Notes under the pieces: model-generated
The model's input: only the letters and a program-made list of their open reading frames with translations
Database searches by the model: none
Told to the model about the DNA's origin: nothing
Position numbers and translations under genes: made by a program
NCBI GenBank assembly: GCA_029572955.1
Contig: JAKPQE010000065.1
Location: 1 to 60,538, forward strand
Length of the DNA stretch: 60,538 bases
Reading direction: 5' to 3'
DNA from: Pseudomonadota bacterium
Lineage (GTDB): Bacteria; Pseudomonadota; Alphaproteobacteria; Rhizobiales; JAKPQE01
Shown: one piece after another, positions 44,898-52,404 of the stretch
How the letters are laid out: the number at the start of each line of letters is the position of its first letter
Position numbering within the stretch: the stretch's first letter is position 1

Positions 44898-46661
44898 ATG
44901 AAACGGTCGGCGACCCCAAGGTTTCGTGCCACGCTTGCCGCGACGGCCATCCTCGCCGTCGGCTTCCTCGCCGCCGCCGGCCTGCCCGTCCGCGCCAGTG
45001 AGCGCGCCGACCTCTGCGCCCGCAATCGCGACAGCATCGCCCTCGTCATCGGCAACCGCGACTACGAACAGACGATCGCGGTTCCCTATGCCGGCAACGA
45101 CGCCCGCGCCATCCGCCAGTTCCTGGTCGACCGCCTGTGCTATCGCGACGGCAACGTGGTGCTGCTCGAGAACGCCACCTTCAATCATCTGCGCAACTGG
45201 CTCGGCACCGCCGACGATCCGCACGGCCAGCTCTGGAACTGGGTCAAGCCCGGCCGTTCCGACGTCGTCGTCTACTATTCCGGCCACGGCGCCCCGGACC
45301 GCTCCGGCGGCTCGGCCTACATCGTCCCGGTCGACGGCAATCCCGACAAGGCCGACCTCGGCTTCTCGCTCGAGACCCTCGAGCGCAACCTCGAGGCCCT
45401 CAAGGAAAACGTCCTCGGCCCCGACCGTCAGCTGGTGCTGATGCTCGACGCCTGCTTCTCCGGCAAGACCTCGAGCGGCGAGCCGCTGATCAAGGGCTCC
45501 TTCACCGGCTGGACGCCGAAATACCCGACCGCGACGAGCGGCATCCTGCGCTTCTCCGCCGCCGGGCCGGACGAGATCGCCCGCTGGGACGAGGACGCCG
45601 GCCACGGCCTCTTCACCCGCGTCTTCCTCGACGGCGTCGCCGGCGCCGCCGACCGCAACATCGCCGGCGATCGCGACGGCGTCGTCAGCGGCGACGAGCT
45701 TCTCGCCTATCTCGCCGACGAGGTCGGCTATGCCGCCCGCCGCCGCTGGGGCGCCGACCAGCGCCCCGACCTGCCGAAGGCCGGCAGCCTTGTCTGGCGC
45801 ATCGCCGTCGGCCGCGACTATCCGGCCGGCGAGGCCTTCCGCGACTGCACCGACTGTCCGGAGATGATCGCCATTCCCGCCGGCAGCTTCGACATGGGCT
45901 CGCCCGCCGACGAGCCCGGCCGCCACGCCGACGAGGGCCCGCGCCACGAGGTCGCCTTCGCCGCCCCCTTCGCCCTGTCGCGCACCGAGGTGACGGTCGG
46001 CGATTTCCGCCGCTTCGCCGAGGCGACCGGCCATGCCGCGACCGGCCGCTGCCGCGCCTTCGAGGGCGGCCGCTGGCAGGAGACCGGCGGCGACTGGTCG
46101 GCACCCGGCTTTGCCCAGGGCGAGGACGAGCCCGTCGTCTGCCTCGCGGCCGGCGACGTCGCCGCCTATATCGACTGGCTCAACGATCGCGCCGGCGGCG
46201 GCTATCGCCTGCCGAGCGAGGCCGAATGGGAATATGCCGCAAGGGCCGGCAGCGCCGCCGCCTATCCCTGGGGCGCCGACGTCGACAAGGGCTGCGGCCA
46301 CGCCAACGGCCCGGACCGCGCCGGCACCGCGCTCGCCGGCGGGCTTGCCGCCATGGCCTGCGACGACGGCTTTGCCCGCACCGCCCCGGTCGGCCGCCTC
46401 CGGCCCAACGCCTTCGGCCTCCACGACATGGCCGGCAATGTCTTCGAGCGCACCGCCGACTGCTGGCACGCGAGCTATGCCGGCGCACCGGCCGACGGCG
46501 GCGCCTGGATCGACGGTACGACTTGCGAGAAACGCGTGATCCGCGGCGGCTCCTACATCCTCAATCCGCGCACGCTCCGAAGCGCCGCCCGCAGCCCGAT
46601 CGAGGATGCGACCGCGGCGGTCAATGTCGGCTTCCGCCTCGCCCGCTCGCTCGGCTTCTGA
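44898..46661 (+). CDS. Secreted caspase-like protease fused to a formylglycine-enzyme-like domain
   Basis: A 587-residue exported fusion. A signal peptide (about 1-33) is followed by a C14/caspase-like domain (about 45-300) with catalytic His130 in YYSGHG and Cys186 in LDACFSG. The second domain (about 320-585) is of the FGE/SUMF1 type, with IPAGSFDMGS, EVTVGDFRRF, YRLPSEAEWEYAARAG, HDMAGNVFE and VIRGGSY. The two cysteines needed for formylglycine formation are missing: the stretch after GGSY is ILNPRTLRSAAR. The domain is therefore probably a binding module. It is last of a four-gene run and overlaps the convergent glycosyltransferase by 41 bases. Confidence 0.9.
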   Translation: MKRSATPRFRATLAATAILAVGFLAAAGLPVRASERADLCARNRDSIALVIGNRDYEQTIAVPYAGNDARAIRQFLVDRLCYRDGNVVLLENATFNHLRNWLGTADDPHGQLWNWVKPGRSDVVVYYSGHGAPDRSGGSAYIVPVDGNPDKADLGFSLETLERNLEALKENVLGPDRQLVLMLDACFSGKTSSGEPLIKGSFTGWTPKYPTATSGILRFSAAGPDEIARWDEDAGHGLFTRVFLDGVAGAADRNIAGDRDGVVSGDELLAYLADEVGYAARRRWGADQRPDLPKAGSLVWRIAVGRDYPAGEAFRDCTDCPEMIAIPAGSFDMGSPADEPGRHADEGPRHEVAFAAPFALSRTEVTVGDFRRFAEATGHAATGRCRAFEGGRWQETGGDWSAPGFAQGEDEPVVCLAAGDVAAYIDWLNDRAGGGYRLPSEAEWEYAARAGSAAAYPWGADVDKGCGHANGPDRAGTALAGGLAAMACDDGFARTAPVGRLRPNAFGLHDMAGNVFERTADCWHASYAGAPADGGAWIDGTTCEKRVIRGGSYILNPRTLRSAARSPIEDATAAVNVGFRLARSLGF

Positions 46662-48573
46662 CCGTATCGTCGCCCTGCGACGTCGGCTCGTGCGGTGTCT
46701 TTTCCCACAGGAACGGATCGCGCCAGAGCTGGTAGACGGCCCGATAGGCGGCGAGCGAGATCAGCACCCAATAGACCGGCAGCGTCACCAGCCGGCCGAC
46801 GAGCCGGCCGGCACGGCGCCGTTCGAGGCCGACAGCGGCGACCGCGATCGCCCCGGCATAGCCGGCGACGAGGTTGAAGGCGTCGATGCCGAGCAGCACC
46901 CGGCCGAACACCCCGTTGGCCGCGACGAGATCGGCAAGGCCGGCGAGCACGACGACGCCGGCGACGAGAAACACCGGATGGACGAGCGCCGAGAGCACCA
47001 TGCCGCCGACCATCACCTGCAGGGCGAGGAAACCGGCCGGATTGAGGTCGGCAAGGAGCCGGCGCGGCCTGCGCATGTGGACGAGATAGGTCTGCATCCA
47101 GCCCTTCATCCAGCGCGTCCGCTGGCGCAGCCAGACGCCGAAGCTCCCCGGTGCCGTCTCCCGCGTCGCCGAGGCGATCACCGCCGCGCGATAGCCGAAC
47201 CGGGCGAGGCGCTGGCCGATATCGGCATCCTCGGTGACGTTGAACGGGTCCCAGCCGCCGATCCGCTCCAGCACCTCGCGGCGGAAGTGGTTCGAGGTAC
47301 CGCCGAGCGGCAGCGGCAGCCGCATCATCGCGAGGAACGGCAGGAGCACGTGGAACTGTCCGGCATATTCGGCAAGGAACTGCCCGGCGATCCAGCCGCC
47401 CTCGGGGTCGATGTCGAGCCGCCCCTGCACGCAGCCGAGCTTCGGCCCGCCGCGCCAGAAGGCGGCGAGCGCGACGCGCAGCTGGTCGGGATCGGGCCGG
47501 TCCTCGGCGTCGTAGACGACGACGAAGTCGCCGCGCACGAGCGGCAGCGCGAAAGCGAGCGCCTTCGGCTTGGTGCGCGGCTGCGACGGCGGCACGACCA
47601 CGACCTCGAAGGGCGGGCCGATGCCGAGCGCCGCGATCGCGCCTCGTGTCTCGGCATCGTCGGCCTCGACGACGAGCTTGATGTCGAGCCGCTCGGGCGG
47701 GTAGTCGAGCCGGCCGAGCGCGGCGACGAGGCCGGCGACCATCGCACCCTCGCGATAGAGCGGCACGAGTACGCTGTAGACCGGCAAGGCCTCGTCCGGG
47801 GCCCGGGCAGCCCGCCGCTCGCGCATCTGCGGCTTCATCACGGCGAGAATGCGGACCGCGACGACGGCGAGGAAGACGAGCGTCAGGACGATGTTGAGGA
47901 GCACCAGCATCGCGCCGGGAAAGACGATCCCCGCCGCCGCGACGAGGCCGAGCGTGCCGGCGAGCGCCAGGCGTTGCAGCCGGGTCAGCACGGCGAGCGC
48001 CGACATCTCAGGGAAGCGGCGGGCAAGGCCCTCGCGCGCGCTTGCCGTCAGGCTCTCGCCCGCCGCCGCGGTCAGGACGGTGCGGATCGACGACGGCGTC
48101 GCGATCGCGATCTGGCGGGCAAGATGCGGCTTTTCGGCGAGAAGCCGGCGCAGATCGTCGACCTCCGGCCCGAGCGGCGCCGTCGCCGCGCCGCGCCCGG
48201 TCACCCCGCCGGCGAGCCCGACCAGCCGGCCATGGCGGATCGCGGCGGCCGGCACCATGCCCGGCCGGGCCGCCGCCGCGAGCCGGTCGGCGTCGAGGAA
48301 CGGCAGGCCGAGACTGCCGGCAAGTGCCTGGAAATAGGTCGTCTCGCCGATCGCGCCCGCGCAGACGAGCGCGTCGGCCGGAGCGATGCCGAGCCGCGCG
48401 GCCCGCGCGCAGGCGTCATCGAGCACCGCCGGCGCAATGCCGAGCCGCGCGAGAAAGGCAATGTCCGAGGGCCAGCGCGACGACGTCTCGCGCGCCCCGA
48501 TCGGGCGTCGCCGTGCCGCCGGCCGTGGCGGGACCCGCTCGCCACCCTCGCCGATGCCGGTAAGAGACGCCAT
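46621..48573 (-). CDS. Membrane family-2 glycosyltransferase with MshEN-like N-terminal domain
   Basis: A 650-residue enzyme. The N-terminal part (about 35-170: LGIAPADALVCAGAIGETTYFQALAGSLGLPFLD) resembles the MshEN/GspE N-terminal fold, which in some proteins binds cyclic di-GMP. Two helices (about 203-245) precede a processive-type GT2 domain with VLVPLYREG, DAED (355-358), TED (447-449) and QRTRW (484-488). Four or so further helices follow. It likely polymerises or exports a polysaccharide using nucleotide sugars; the sugar is unknown. The last 14 codons overlap the caspase gene's end in the convergent direction. Confidence 0.85.
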   Translation of the reverse strand: MASLTGIGEGGERVPPRPAARRRPIGARETSSRWPSDIAFLARLGIAPAVLDDACARAARLGIAPADALVCAGAIGETTYFQALAGSLGLPFLDADRLAAAARPGMVPAAAIRHGRLVGLAGGVTGRGAATAPLGPEVDDLRRLLAEKPHLARQIAIATPSSIRTVLTAAAGESLTASAREGLARRFPEMSALAVLTRLQRLALAGTLGLVAAAGIVFPGAMLVLLNIVLTLVFLAVVAVRILAVMKPQMRERRAARAPDEALPVYSVLVPLYREGAMVAGLVAALGRLDYPPERLDIKLVVEADDAETRGAIAALGIGPPFEVVVVPPSQPRTKPKALAFALPLVRGDFVVVYDAEDRPDPDQLRVALAAFWRGGPKLGCVQGRLDIDPEGGWIAGQFLAEYAGQFHVLLPFLAMMRLPLPLGGTSNHFRREVLERIGGWDPFNVTEDADIGQRLARFGYRAAVIASATRETAPGSFGVWLRQRTRWMKGWMQTYLVHMRRPRRLLADLNPAGFLALQVMVGGMVLSALVHPVFLVAGVVVLAGLADLVAANGVFGRVLLGIDAFNLVAGYAGAIAVAAVGLERRRAGRLVGRLVTLPVYWVLISLAAYRAVYQLWRDPFLWEKTPHEPTSQGDDTVRSRASGRGGSRH

Positions 48574-48694
48574 CTGATACCCGCTCGGGGAAAACGCGGC
48601 TCGCCGCCTTACCTTTCCGCGTCCGCCGGACTATAACGGCGCGACACGGAGCCATTCATCGGCATGTAACAGAAAAACCGGGGCGCGCAAAAGA

Positions 48695-49564
48695 TTGGTT
48701 GCATACCCGTCACCCCTCCCTTTTCGGAGTAGACTCGCCGCCGCCATGCTGTTTCTGGCGCTGCTGGCGAGCCTCGCCCTGCCGGCCTTCGCCATCGAGC
48801 CCGGCAGCGTGCCGAATTACTGGGATCCCAAGCGCCGCCTGGAGGCGCCGACCACCACCGGCCGACCGTCGATCCGCTTCCTGACGAGCGACGATTTCCC
48901 GCCGTTCAACTTCATCGATTCGACCGGTCACCTCACCGGCTTCAACACCGATCTCGCCCGCGCCGTCTGCGTGGTCATCGGCCTGCCCTGCACGATCCAG
49001 GCCCGGCCCTTCGCCGATCTCCTGCCCGCCCTCGAGAAGGGCGACGGCGACGCCGTCATCGCCGGCCTCTCCCGTGCCGGCACCGACCGCGACAAGATCG
49101 ATTTCACCGAGACCTATCTGCGCCTCCCGGCCCGCTTCGCCGTGCGCAAGGAGGATACCCGCTTCGAGGCGACCCCCGAGGGGCTGGCCGGCAAGATCGT
49201 CGCCACCGCCGGCGGCACCGCGCACGAGGCCTATCTGAAGGCGTTCTTCCCGAAGATCCGCCTGCGCGCCTATCCGGGCATCGCCAAGGCGCGCGCCGCG
49301 CTGAAGGACGGCGAGGCGGACGTGCTTTTCGGCGACGGCATGTCGACGGGCTTCTGGCTCACCGGCAGCGAGGCCGACGGCTGCTGCACCTTCATCGGCG
49401 GGGCCTATACCGAGATCGCCTATTTCGGCGAGGGACTGGCGATCGCCGTGCGCCATGGCGACGGCACGCTGCGCGCCATGCTCAATTACGGCCTGCAGCA
49501 GGTCTACCAGAACGGCGCCTACGCCGAACTCTACATGCGCTATTTCCCGCTCGGGATCTATTGA
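48695..49564 (+). CDS. Periplasmic solute-binding protein, family 3 (amino-acid type)
   Basis: A 289-residue protein of the SBP_bac_3 fold. A signal peptide (FRSRLAAAMLFLALLASLALPAFA) precedes IRFLTSDDFPPFNFIDSTGHLTGFNTDLARAVC. The binding-site pattern (Asp, Arg) is recognisable in RAGTDRDKIDFTETYL. No ABC permease or ATPase gene is near, so it may be an orphan receptor or serve a distant transporter. The start is uncertain: a TTG at 48695 includes the basic residues a signal needs; the ATG at 48746 would start inside the hydrophobic part. Its end overlaps the convergent hydroxylase-family gene by seven bases. Confidence 0.8.
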   Translation: MVAYPSPLPFRSRLAAAMLFLALLASLALPAFAIEPGSVPNYWDPKRRLEAPTTTGRPSIRFLTSDDFPPFNFIDSTGHLTGFNTDLARAVCVVIGLPCTIQARPFADLLPALEKGDGDAVIAGLSRAGTDRDKIDFTETYLRLPARFAVRKEDTRFEATPEGLAGKIVATAGGTAHEAYLKAFFPKIRLRAYPGIAKARAALKDGEADVLFGDGMSTGFWLTGSEADGCCTFIGGAYTEIAYFGEGLAIAVRHGDGTLRAMLNYGLQQVYQNGAYAELYMRYFPLGIY

Positions 49565-50385
49565 GCCGGCTTCGAGCCGGTCCGGCTCGCCGTGAACGGC
49601 GCGGCGAGCGCCCAGCCGATCCCGGTCGGCGTCTCGCCCGGAAAATCGTCGAGCCCGATCGCCATGCCCTCGTGGCCGCCGCGCGGCTGCTCGACATAGC
49701 TGCCGAACACCCGGTCCCAGATCGAGAGATTGAAGCCGTAGTTGGAATCGGTCTCCGGCTGGATCGTCGAATGGTGGACCCGGTGCATGTCCGGCGTCAC
49801 CACGGCGAGCCGCAGGACCCGGTCGAGCCCGGCCGGCAGGCGGGCATTGGCATGGTTGAACATCGCCATACCGTTCAGCACCACCTCGAAGACGACGACC
49901 GCCACGGCCGACGGGCCGATCAGGAAGACCAGCGCGATCTTCAGCAGCATCGACAGGCCGATCTCGATCGGATGGAACCGCAGCGCCGTCGTCACGTCGA
50001 AATCGGGGTCGGCATGGTGGACCATGTGCAGGCGCCACAGGACCGGCACCTTGTGGAAGATCACGTGCTGCCAGTAGATCGCCATGTCGAGGAGAACGAC
50101 GGCGACGAGGCCCTCGGCGAGCGGCGGCAGATCGATCTGGTTGAGAAGGCCGATCGAGCGCGCCGAGGCGATCTCGGCCGCGCCCACCGCGACGAGCGGA
50201 AAGAGCAGCCGGATGAACAGGCTGTCGAGGGCGACGATGCCGAGATTGGTGACCCAGCGCCGCGACCGGGGGAAGTGCCGCTCCCGGCGCGGCCGGACCG
50301 CTTCCGCGATCGCCATGACGGCGAAGACGGCGGCGAAACTGCCGAAACGCACCACCGTCTCGGATATTCCGAACACCTCGGCCAT
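49558..50385 (-). CDS. Fatty-acid hydroxylase / sterol desaturase superfamily membrane protein
   Basis: A 275-residue di-iron membrane enzyme. Several helices frame the histidine clusters HVIFH, HMVHH, FNHAN and HRVHH, which make the metal site of this superfamily. Substrate could be a fatty acid, carotenoid or hopanoid-like lipid; the sequence does not say. The ATG at 50385 (MAEVFGISETVV) is the last sensible start; longer frames upstream run into the divergent hydrolase gene region and lack support. Confidence 0.87.
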   Translation of the reverse strand: MAEVFGISETVVRFGSFAAVFAVMAIAEAVRPRRERHFPRSRRWVTNLGIVALDSLFIRLLFPLVAVGAAEIASARSIGLLNQIDLPPLAEGLVAVVLLDMAIYWQHVIFHKVPVLWRLHMVHHADPDFDVTTALRFHPIEIGLSMLLKIALVFLIGPSAVAVVVFEVVLNGMAMFNHANARLPAGLDRVLRLAVVTPDMHRVHHSTIQPETDSNYGFNLSIWDRVFGSYVEQPRGGHEGMAIGLDDFPGETPTGIGWALAAPFTASRTGSKPAQ

Positions 50386-50503
50386 ACGGAATCCGCCCTC
50401 AACTCCAGCCGGCACTTGTCGGCACACGCCACTTGCCCCGATACTATGGAGACCTGACCCGACCTCGGCAAGCCGAACCGGCGCCGCAACGATCGATCCC
50501 GCA

Positions 50504-51154
50504 ATGACCGACTTTCTGGAAACGCCCGCCCGCGCCGCGCCGCGCGGCACCCTCGTCCTCGCCCATGGCGCCGGTGCGCCGATGGATTCGGCCTTCATGA
50601 ACCGCATCGCCGAAGACCTCGCCGATGTCGGCCTCGCCGTGCTGCGCTTCGAGTTCCCCTATATGGCGGGCCGGCGCACCGGCGGGCCGAAGCGCCCGCC
50701 GCCACGCGCCGAGACGCTGATCGAGAGCTTCGCGGCCGCCGTCGCCGCAGCGGATCCGGCGACCCGCGCCGCGCCGCTCCTCGTCGGCGGCAAGTCCCTC
50801 GGCGGCCGCGTCGCGGCGCTCTACGCCGGCAGCGACCTTCTAGATCCGGCGGTCGCCGGGATCGTCTGCCTCGGCTATCCGTTCCATGCACCGGGCAAGC
50901 CGGAGGCGACGCGCCTCGGCCCGATCGAGGAAAGCCGCCTGCCGCTTCTCGTCTGCCAGGGCGAGCGCGACAGCTTCGGCAATCGCGCCGAGGTCGAGAT
51001 CTATCCTCTCCCCGCCCATGCCGAGCTTCTCTGGCTCGCCGACGGCAGCCACGATCTCGCCCCGCGCGGCAAGGCCGCCGCGACCTGGGCGGGCAACCTG
51101 AGGCAAGCCGCGGCCGCCGTGGCGGCCTTCGCCGACCGCCTCGCCGGCGCCTGA
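50504..51154 (+). CDS. Alpha/beta hydrolase of the KANL3/Tex30 type
   Basis: A 216-residue hydrolase. The oxyanion segment LVLAHGAGAPMDS is typical of the KANL3/Tex30/dienelactone-hydrolase-like group. The nucleophile is Ser98 in GGKSLGGR. Acidic and His candidates are Asp156 (CQGERDSFG) and His183 (DGSHDLAPRGK). The substrate is unknown. The stop codon lies in the first unit of a 15-bp tandem repeat. Confidence 0.82.
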   Translation: MTDFLETPARAAPRGTLVLAHGAGAPMDSAFMNRIAEDLADVGLAVLRFEFPYMAGRRTGGPKRPPPRAETLIESFAAAVAAADPATRAAPLLVGGKSLGGRVAALYAGSDLLDPAVAGIVCLGYPFHAPGKPEATRLGPIEESRLPLLVCQGERDSFGNRAEVEIYPLPAHAELLWLADGSHDLAPRGKAAATWAGNLRQAAAAVAAFADRLAGA

Positions 51155-51203
51155 AAACCCGGCTCCTGAAAACCCGGCTCCTGAAAACCCGGCTCCTGAA
51201 AAC
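51151..51203. repeat. 15-bp tandem repeat spanning the hydrolase stop codon
   Basis: Three perfect units CTGAAAACCCGGCTC (51151-51165, 51166-51180, 51181-51195) are followed by a partial unit CTGAAAAC. The first contains the TGA stop of the hydrolase gene. Each unit supplies an in-frame TGA, since 15 is a multiple of three. Confidence 0.9.
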
Positions 51204-51208
51204 GAAGA

Positions 51209-51231
51209 CGGCCGGCACATCGGCCGGCCGT
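51209..51231. terminator. Hairpin between convergent hydrolase and TerB genes
   Basis: ACGGCCGG (51209-51216) pairs with CCGGCCGT (51224-51231) with a seven-base loop. On the minus strand it is followed by CTTCGTTTTC. It probably ends both convergent transcripts. Confidence 0.6.
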
Positions 51232-51256
51232 AGCGTATTCCGCTCAAAAAAAACGG

Positions 51257-51670
51257 TCAGATCGTCATGTAGCGCGCCCGCGCGCCGCGCTCGATCGCCG
51301 CGACCGAGAGCTTGTCGAGATTGAGCCTGTCGCGCAGCATCTGCAGGAAGCGCAGCTCCTCCTGCTCGACATGGAGGTCGACCGCCGCCACCTCGACCGC
51401 CACCGCATAGGCCGTCTCGTAGAGCTTGTGCGGCAGCGAGCGGGCGACGATATCGAGGATCTCGTCGAGCCCGTCCTCCACGTTGAGAAGATCGCCGCAA
51501 GCCTCGGCGACGGGAACGAGCTGCTCCACGTTGAAGCCGCGGAAGACCGGCAGGGTCTGCACCACTTCGCCGATGGCGTGGAGCTCGGCATCGGTCATTT
51601 TCCGGTCGACGGCCGACATGGTCACCATGACGTAGATCAGGGCTTCGTGATGGGAGATCGCCTGGGTCAT
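51257..51670 (-). CDS. TerB family (tellurite-resistance-like) protein
   Basis: A 137-residue all-helical cytoplasmic protein. The pattern ALIYVMVTMSAVDRKMTDAELHAIGEVV in the first half and VAVEVAAVDLHVEQEELRFLQMLRDRL in the second are the two EF-hand-like TerB repeats with acidic metal-binding loops (VDRKMTDAE and VDLHVEQEE). Function outside ter operons is unknown. It is divergent from the EncFtn-like gene across 213 bases. Confidence 0.82.
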   Translation of the reverse strand: MTQAISHHEALIYVMVTMSAVDRKMTDAELHAIGEVVQTLPVFRGFNVEQLVPVAEACGDLLNVEDGLDEILDIVARSLPHKLYETAYAVAVEVAAVDLHVEQEELRFLQMLRDRLNLDKLSVAAIERGARARYMTI

Positions 51671-51818
51671 CTTTTTTTGTTCCTTGAATGGCTTGTGGCC
51701 GCATGCGGGTGCTTCGATTCGACCCTATGACCTCGCCGTCGCCGGAGCAAGTGTGCCGATGCACCGACCCGCCGCCGACCTGCGGCAGATGGCCCGATAT
51801 CGTCGTCCGACCGATCGA

Positions 51819-51846
51819 TTGCCCTCGGTGCCCCGGCGTCCATAAT
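51819..51846 (+). promoter_or_regulatory. Candidate promoter of the EncFtn-like gene
   Basis: TTGCCC (51819-51824) and CATAAT (51841-51846) are spaced by 16 bases, 38 bases before the start codon. Confidence 0.4.
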
Positions 51847-51883
51847 GGCAAGGAACCCGCAACGACACGAAGGAGCGTCGCCG

Positions 51884-52177
51884 ATGTCGAACGAAGGCTA
51901 TCACGAGCCGGTTTCCGAACTCTCCGACGAGACCCGCGACATGCACCGGGCGATCATCTCGCTGATGGAGGAGCTGGAAGCGGTCGACTGGTACAATCAG
52001 CGCGTCGACGCCTGCAAGGACGACGAACTGCGCGAAATCCTCGCCCACAACCGCGACGAGGAGAAGGAGCACGCCGCGATGGTGCTCGAATGGATCCGCC
52101 GCAAGGATCCGGCCTTCGACCACGAACTGAAGGACTACCTCTTCAAGGACGGCCCGATCGGCCACCATCACGACTGA
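51884..52177 (+). CDS. Encapsulated-ferritin-like (EncFtn) protein without targeting tail
   Basis: A 97-residue two-helix ferritin-like protein very close to Rhodospirillum rubrum EncFtn over its core (SLMEELEAVDWYNQRVDA, then ILAHNRDEEKEHAAMVLEW). The iron ligands Glu30, Glu60 and His63 and the nearby Tyr37 are present, matching E32, E62, H65 and Y39 there. EncFtn forms a ring of dimers whose interfaces hold di-iron ferroxidase sites. Odd: it ends at GPIGHHHD, so the C-terminal peptide that directs EncFtn into encapsulin shells is absent, and no shell gene lies in the window. AAGGAG precedes the ATG at 51884; an ATG 13 codons upstream is less likely. Confidence 0.9.
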   Translation: MSNEGYHEPVSELSDETRDMHRAIISLMEELEAVDWYNQRVDACKDDELREILAHNRDEEKEHAAMVLEWIRRKDPAFDHELKDYLFKDGPIGHHHD

Positions 52178-52249
52178 CCGATCCCCCCCCCGGAGCCGAT
52201 GAGCGCAGCGATTTCGGCGCGCGGGGAAAGAACCGGTTCGTGAGTTCTC

Positions 52250-52275
52250 CCGCCGCCGGCCCCTTCCGGCGGCGG
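52250..52275 (+). terminator. Hairpin after the EncFtn-like gene
   Basis: CCGCCGCCGG (52250-52259) pairs perfectly with CCGGCGGCGG (52266-52275), loop of six bases, 72 bases after the stop and upstream of the lysK promoter. A short T-run (TTT) follows eight bases later. Confidence 0.6.
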
Positions 52276-52298
52276 CATCGTTTCGGTACCGCGCGCGA

Positions 52299-52327
52299 TT
52301 GACGGACCGGCCCGCGGTTTCTAGTGT
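52299..52327 (+). promoter_or_regulatory. Candidate lysK promoter
   Basis: TTGACG (52299-52304) and TAGTGT (52322-52327) are separated by 17 bases, 77 bases before the lysK start codon. The -35 box is one base off consensus. Confidence 0.5.
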
Positions 52328-52404
52328 CCGCCGGCCCGCCCGAAAGGGGCTCCGGCCCGTCCGCGATGCGGACCGTCGACGACCCGCACATGAAGGAAAA
52401 GACG

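Noticed and set aside
44898-46661. A true formylglycine-generating enzyme
   Set aside because: The fold motifs are present but the active-site cysteine pair is absent, so a catalytic call is not supported.
51151-51203. CRISPR array or attachment site
   Set aside because: Units are head-to-tail 15-mers with no spacers and no integrase or mobile gene nearby.
51671-52404. An encapsulin shell gene next to the EncFtn-like gene
   Set aside because: All frames on both sides were inspected; only TerB and lysK lie there and no shell-like protein is encoded.
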